From Mesostigma viride (Eukaryota > Streptophyta > Mesostigmatophyceae > Mesostigmatales > Mesostigmataceae): a DNA stretch of 64,000 bases. Shown here piece after piece: positions 62,640-64,000 of this stretch (position 1 is its first letter; every line of letters starts with the position of its first letter). The translations under genes were made by a program, and so were the position numbers. Location of the stretch: positions 4,041,420-4,105,419 of the forward strand of contig RPFO01000076.1 in assembly GCA_009746045.1 (NCBI GenBank), written 5' to 3'. The notes beneath the pieces are model-generated. The model searched no databases. It was given only the letters and a program-made list of their open reading frames with translations, and was not told where the DNA came from.

Positions 62640-63293
62640 ATTTGCGCAGCAACTCGTCAGCAGAGCTTGTGAGCTCCTGGTCCTTGCCGGCTGGAATGAC
62701 CCTAGGCTGCTGGCTAGCAACCTTTATCCTCACACCAGGCCTACGACCCTCGATAGGCTCGCCACTCGTCGTGACGACCAAGGTTCGTGTGTGAAGACGC
62801 TCGTTGCCTCGTTGAGCCTCGAGCTATATGCAACCTCGTTCCATCCTTGTTCCTCGGTCATGAGCAACGCTGGGCAACGCTACATTGCCAGAGCCTCGTA
62901 TCGCTGCCTTGCATCCTCGTTGCAGGCAGTATACAGGAATCTCTGGCTATCCTGTGTCTAGGACAGCACAGGACCTGCCACAGTCCTGCAAGGACGTACA
63001 TCCTTGCAGACCTGCTGGCTGGTTACTGGCTTCTACTAGCCACAGTACCGTTGAGCCCTCAGTACACTGTGTCCCAGTCACGTGAGAGTCCAGGCTAAGC
63101 CTGTGCAGGCACGGCCTGCCACGTGTCCTGTCCACTATGCCCTGAGTGTGCCCCGCCCTCGCCCACCGGTCGGCAGTACTTCGGGACTTGATAACTTTCT
63201 AGTCCCTTGTCTGTTCTAGGCGGTTGACACGGCGTTGGAAAGGTCTCCTCAACCTGCATCCATCTAGCACATTGGTGCCCCAATATGCTAACT
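62640..63293 (-). repeat. 5' LTR of copia D
   Basis: 654 bp. Minus strand begins AGTTAGCATATTGGGGCACC and ends GCTGCGCAAAT at 62,640, followed by CGTACTATTG (plus 62,630-62,639 complement). Small indels distinguish it from the 3' LTR (for example TAG missing near 63,036, CG missing near 63,132). Confidence 0.88.
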
Positions 63294-63659
63294 AATCCCT
63301 CTAAAGGGAGCTCTTTCACAGAACCGGCATCAAACAGAGCGACCTTTAAAAATACTTGCCTACTCCATCCTTCCGTCGGGGCACGTAGGAAACTGTGCAG
63401 AATGTGTGTGATGCGGCCATACCTAGCCCCCTCTTTACCATAAACCATTACTCCAGAGTTGCGATGGCGAACAGTTTGTCGAAGGTCGGCGACTGCAGTT
63501 CGGTAATTGCTGCCATTGATGTGGATTGAGTCATGCTCGTCACAAGCAGGCTCCATGCCACACACCGCTGCCGTAATCATCGTGGGGAGGCGTGGCTCCT
63601 GGTTTTGCGTGATCCATTGCTTCAACCACGCCAGGTTGCCAACGTGAACGAGCCGACGC
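63294..63659 (-). CDS. Exon of the transposase-like gene (5' part, before the copia D insertion)
   Basis: Acceptor CACTTGCAG (minus) ends at 63,660; the exon reads LVHVGNLAWLKQWITQNQEP through RQVFLKVALFDAGSVKELPL and is interrupted by the LTR of copy D. The downstream half is at 44,804-45,103. Plus-strand 63,660-64,000 upstream is AT-rich, probably intron, with no exon that I can support. Confidence 0.5.
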
Positions 63660-64000
63660 CTGCAAGTGACAAAGGCGAATAACGTACATCACATTGCAAA
63701 ATCAATTTAACATACAATTAAACATAGTTGTGTTACGTCCCAGCCCAGACACACCTAGCCTGAGCTACGTAGCGAAAGACCCTCCTTGCCGGAATTAGGA
63801 ATAATTCAAGGTAGCATAATGTAGGTTGCGCTTCACGACGTGAGTCGTGAGATATCTAGCATCACGGCTTGATACCAAGCTAATTTGTACACACTTATAA
63901 TGGCTAGCAAGACCAATTACAAATGGATAATTGCCCCGGGCTCAATGTGTAGGCGTATTCGCACTTATCATTCATCAAACCAAGAGGACGAGACTCTCGT

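Larger units (their letters stand above)
45104..63293 (-). mobile_element. Copia-type element copy D (minus strand), split by copy C
   Basis: AATCC at 45,099-45,103 and 63,294-63,298 is the target duplication. On the minus strand: 5' LTR 63,293-62,640, ORF1 62,616-61,489, gag to 60,080, pol 60,079-57,242 then (after copy C) 47,451-46,698, 3' region, 3' LTR 45,762-45,104. It is a diverged subfamily compared with A, B and C. The two LTRs differ at only a few places by eye, so the insertion is fairly young, though older than copy C. Confidence 0.88.
44390..63659 (-). pseudogene. Transposase-like gene, C-terminal part, split by copia D
   Basis: An exon starts on the minus strand at 63,659 (acceptor CACTTGCAG) and reads RRLVHVGNLAWLKQW, YRTAVADLRQTVRHRNSG, GARYGRITHIL. 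It is cut after ELPLEGL at 63,294. It resumes at 45,103 in the same frame once copia D and one AATCC are removed (IPLGERAPKQDALVLPG, VGFVVDPEYAPEIAIVHCKL) and stops at 44,804 or splices there (AAG/GTAATC). A tail with three 21-residue repeats (PQATTAPNRSRGK) at 44,575-44,763 and an acidic end (NYADSDSAAYTDEEWD, near 44,390-44,440) may follow. 'YGRI' plus the layout recalls C-terminal parts of CACTA/Plavaka tnp2-type transposases; family assignment is tentative. The upstream part lies beyond the window. Confidence 0.5.

Overview
This window looks like nuclear DNA of a green alga, most likely a chlorophyte related to the volvocine/chlamydomonad lineage. The reasons are a GC-rich genome with long introns and GT..AG splice sites, a plant-type CHUP1-like gene, abundant minisatellites, and a dense load of retroelements (copia-type LTR elements, LINEs with AP-endonuclease, LINEs with restriction-like endonuclease). 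The species cannot be fixed from sequence alone. Nothing here looks bacterial, so ribosome binding sites, operons and CRISPR arrays are not expected and none were seen.

Layout. (1) 1-13,360: the 3' part of one plus-strand host gene. Nine consecutive exons, phase-compatible at every junction, encode a protein resembling CHUP1, the plant actin-linked chloroplast-positioning protein. The introns carry many minisatellites, several of which start at the 5' splice site and copy it, and one AT-rich TTAA-flanked transposon. (2) 13,440-19,560: LINE debris followed by a nearly full-length AP-endonuclease LINE (plus strand). (3) 19,936-27,571: a minus-strand LINE with a reverse transcriptase, a C-terminal restriction-like endonuclease and PHD, RING and C2H2 zinc fingers upstream. 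It is bounded by a 19-bp target duplication and split by a 1.7-kb insertion. (4) 27,966-36,468: copia element A, with a palindromic composite element inserted near the pol 3' end. (5) 36,464-38,871: LINE ORF1 debris and a repeat family. (6) 38,872-42,245: 3'-truncated copia element B. (7) 42,246-45,103: mixed sequence including a solo palindrome and the C-terminal end of a minus-strand transposase-like gene. (8) 45,104-63,293: copia element D (minus strand), inserted in that gene and itself split by copia element C (47,457-57,241, plus strand). Element C is in turn interrupted by a second palindromic composite (48,344-49,638). (9) 63,294-64,000: the upstream half of the disrupted gene and an intron.

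The four copia copies share one design: LTR (AGTTA...), an extra 5' ORF, gag with a CCHC knuckle, an in-frame UGA followed by CUAG (A, B, C), then pol in the unusual order integrase - protease-like - reverse transcriptase - RNase H, and a roughly 1-kb 3' region with tRNA-like T-arms. The 10 nt directly after the 5' LTR are complementary to a stretch in the 3' region, and the pairing is kept by a compensatory change between copies.

The most unusual objects are the two composite elements built from perfect palindromes (206 bp or 76 bp) that alternate with modules carrying a Pol III B-box, in mirror-symmetric dimer and tetramer arrangements. Both begin AGTTA, end TAACT and create 5-bp target duplications, exactly like the copia LTRs of A and C. 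I propose that they are non-autonomous retroelements with palindromic LTRs mobilised by the copia machinery. Many reading frames are broken by single-base indels, some of which could be assembly error.
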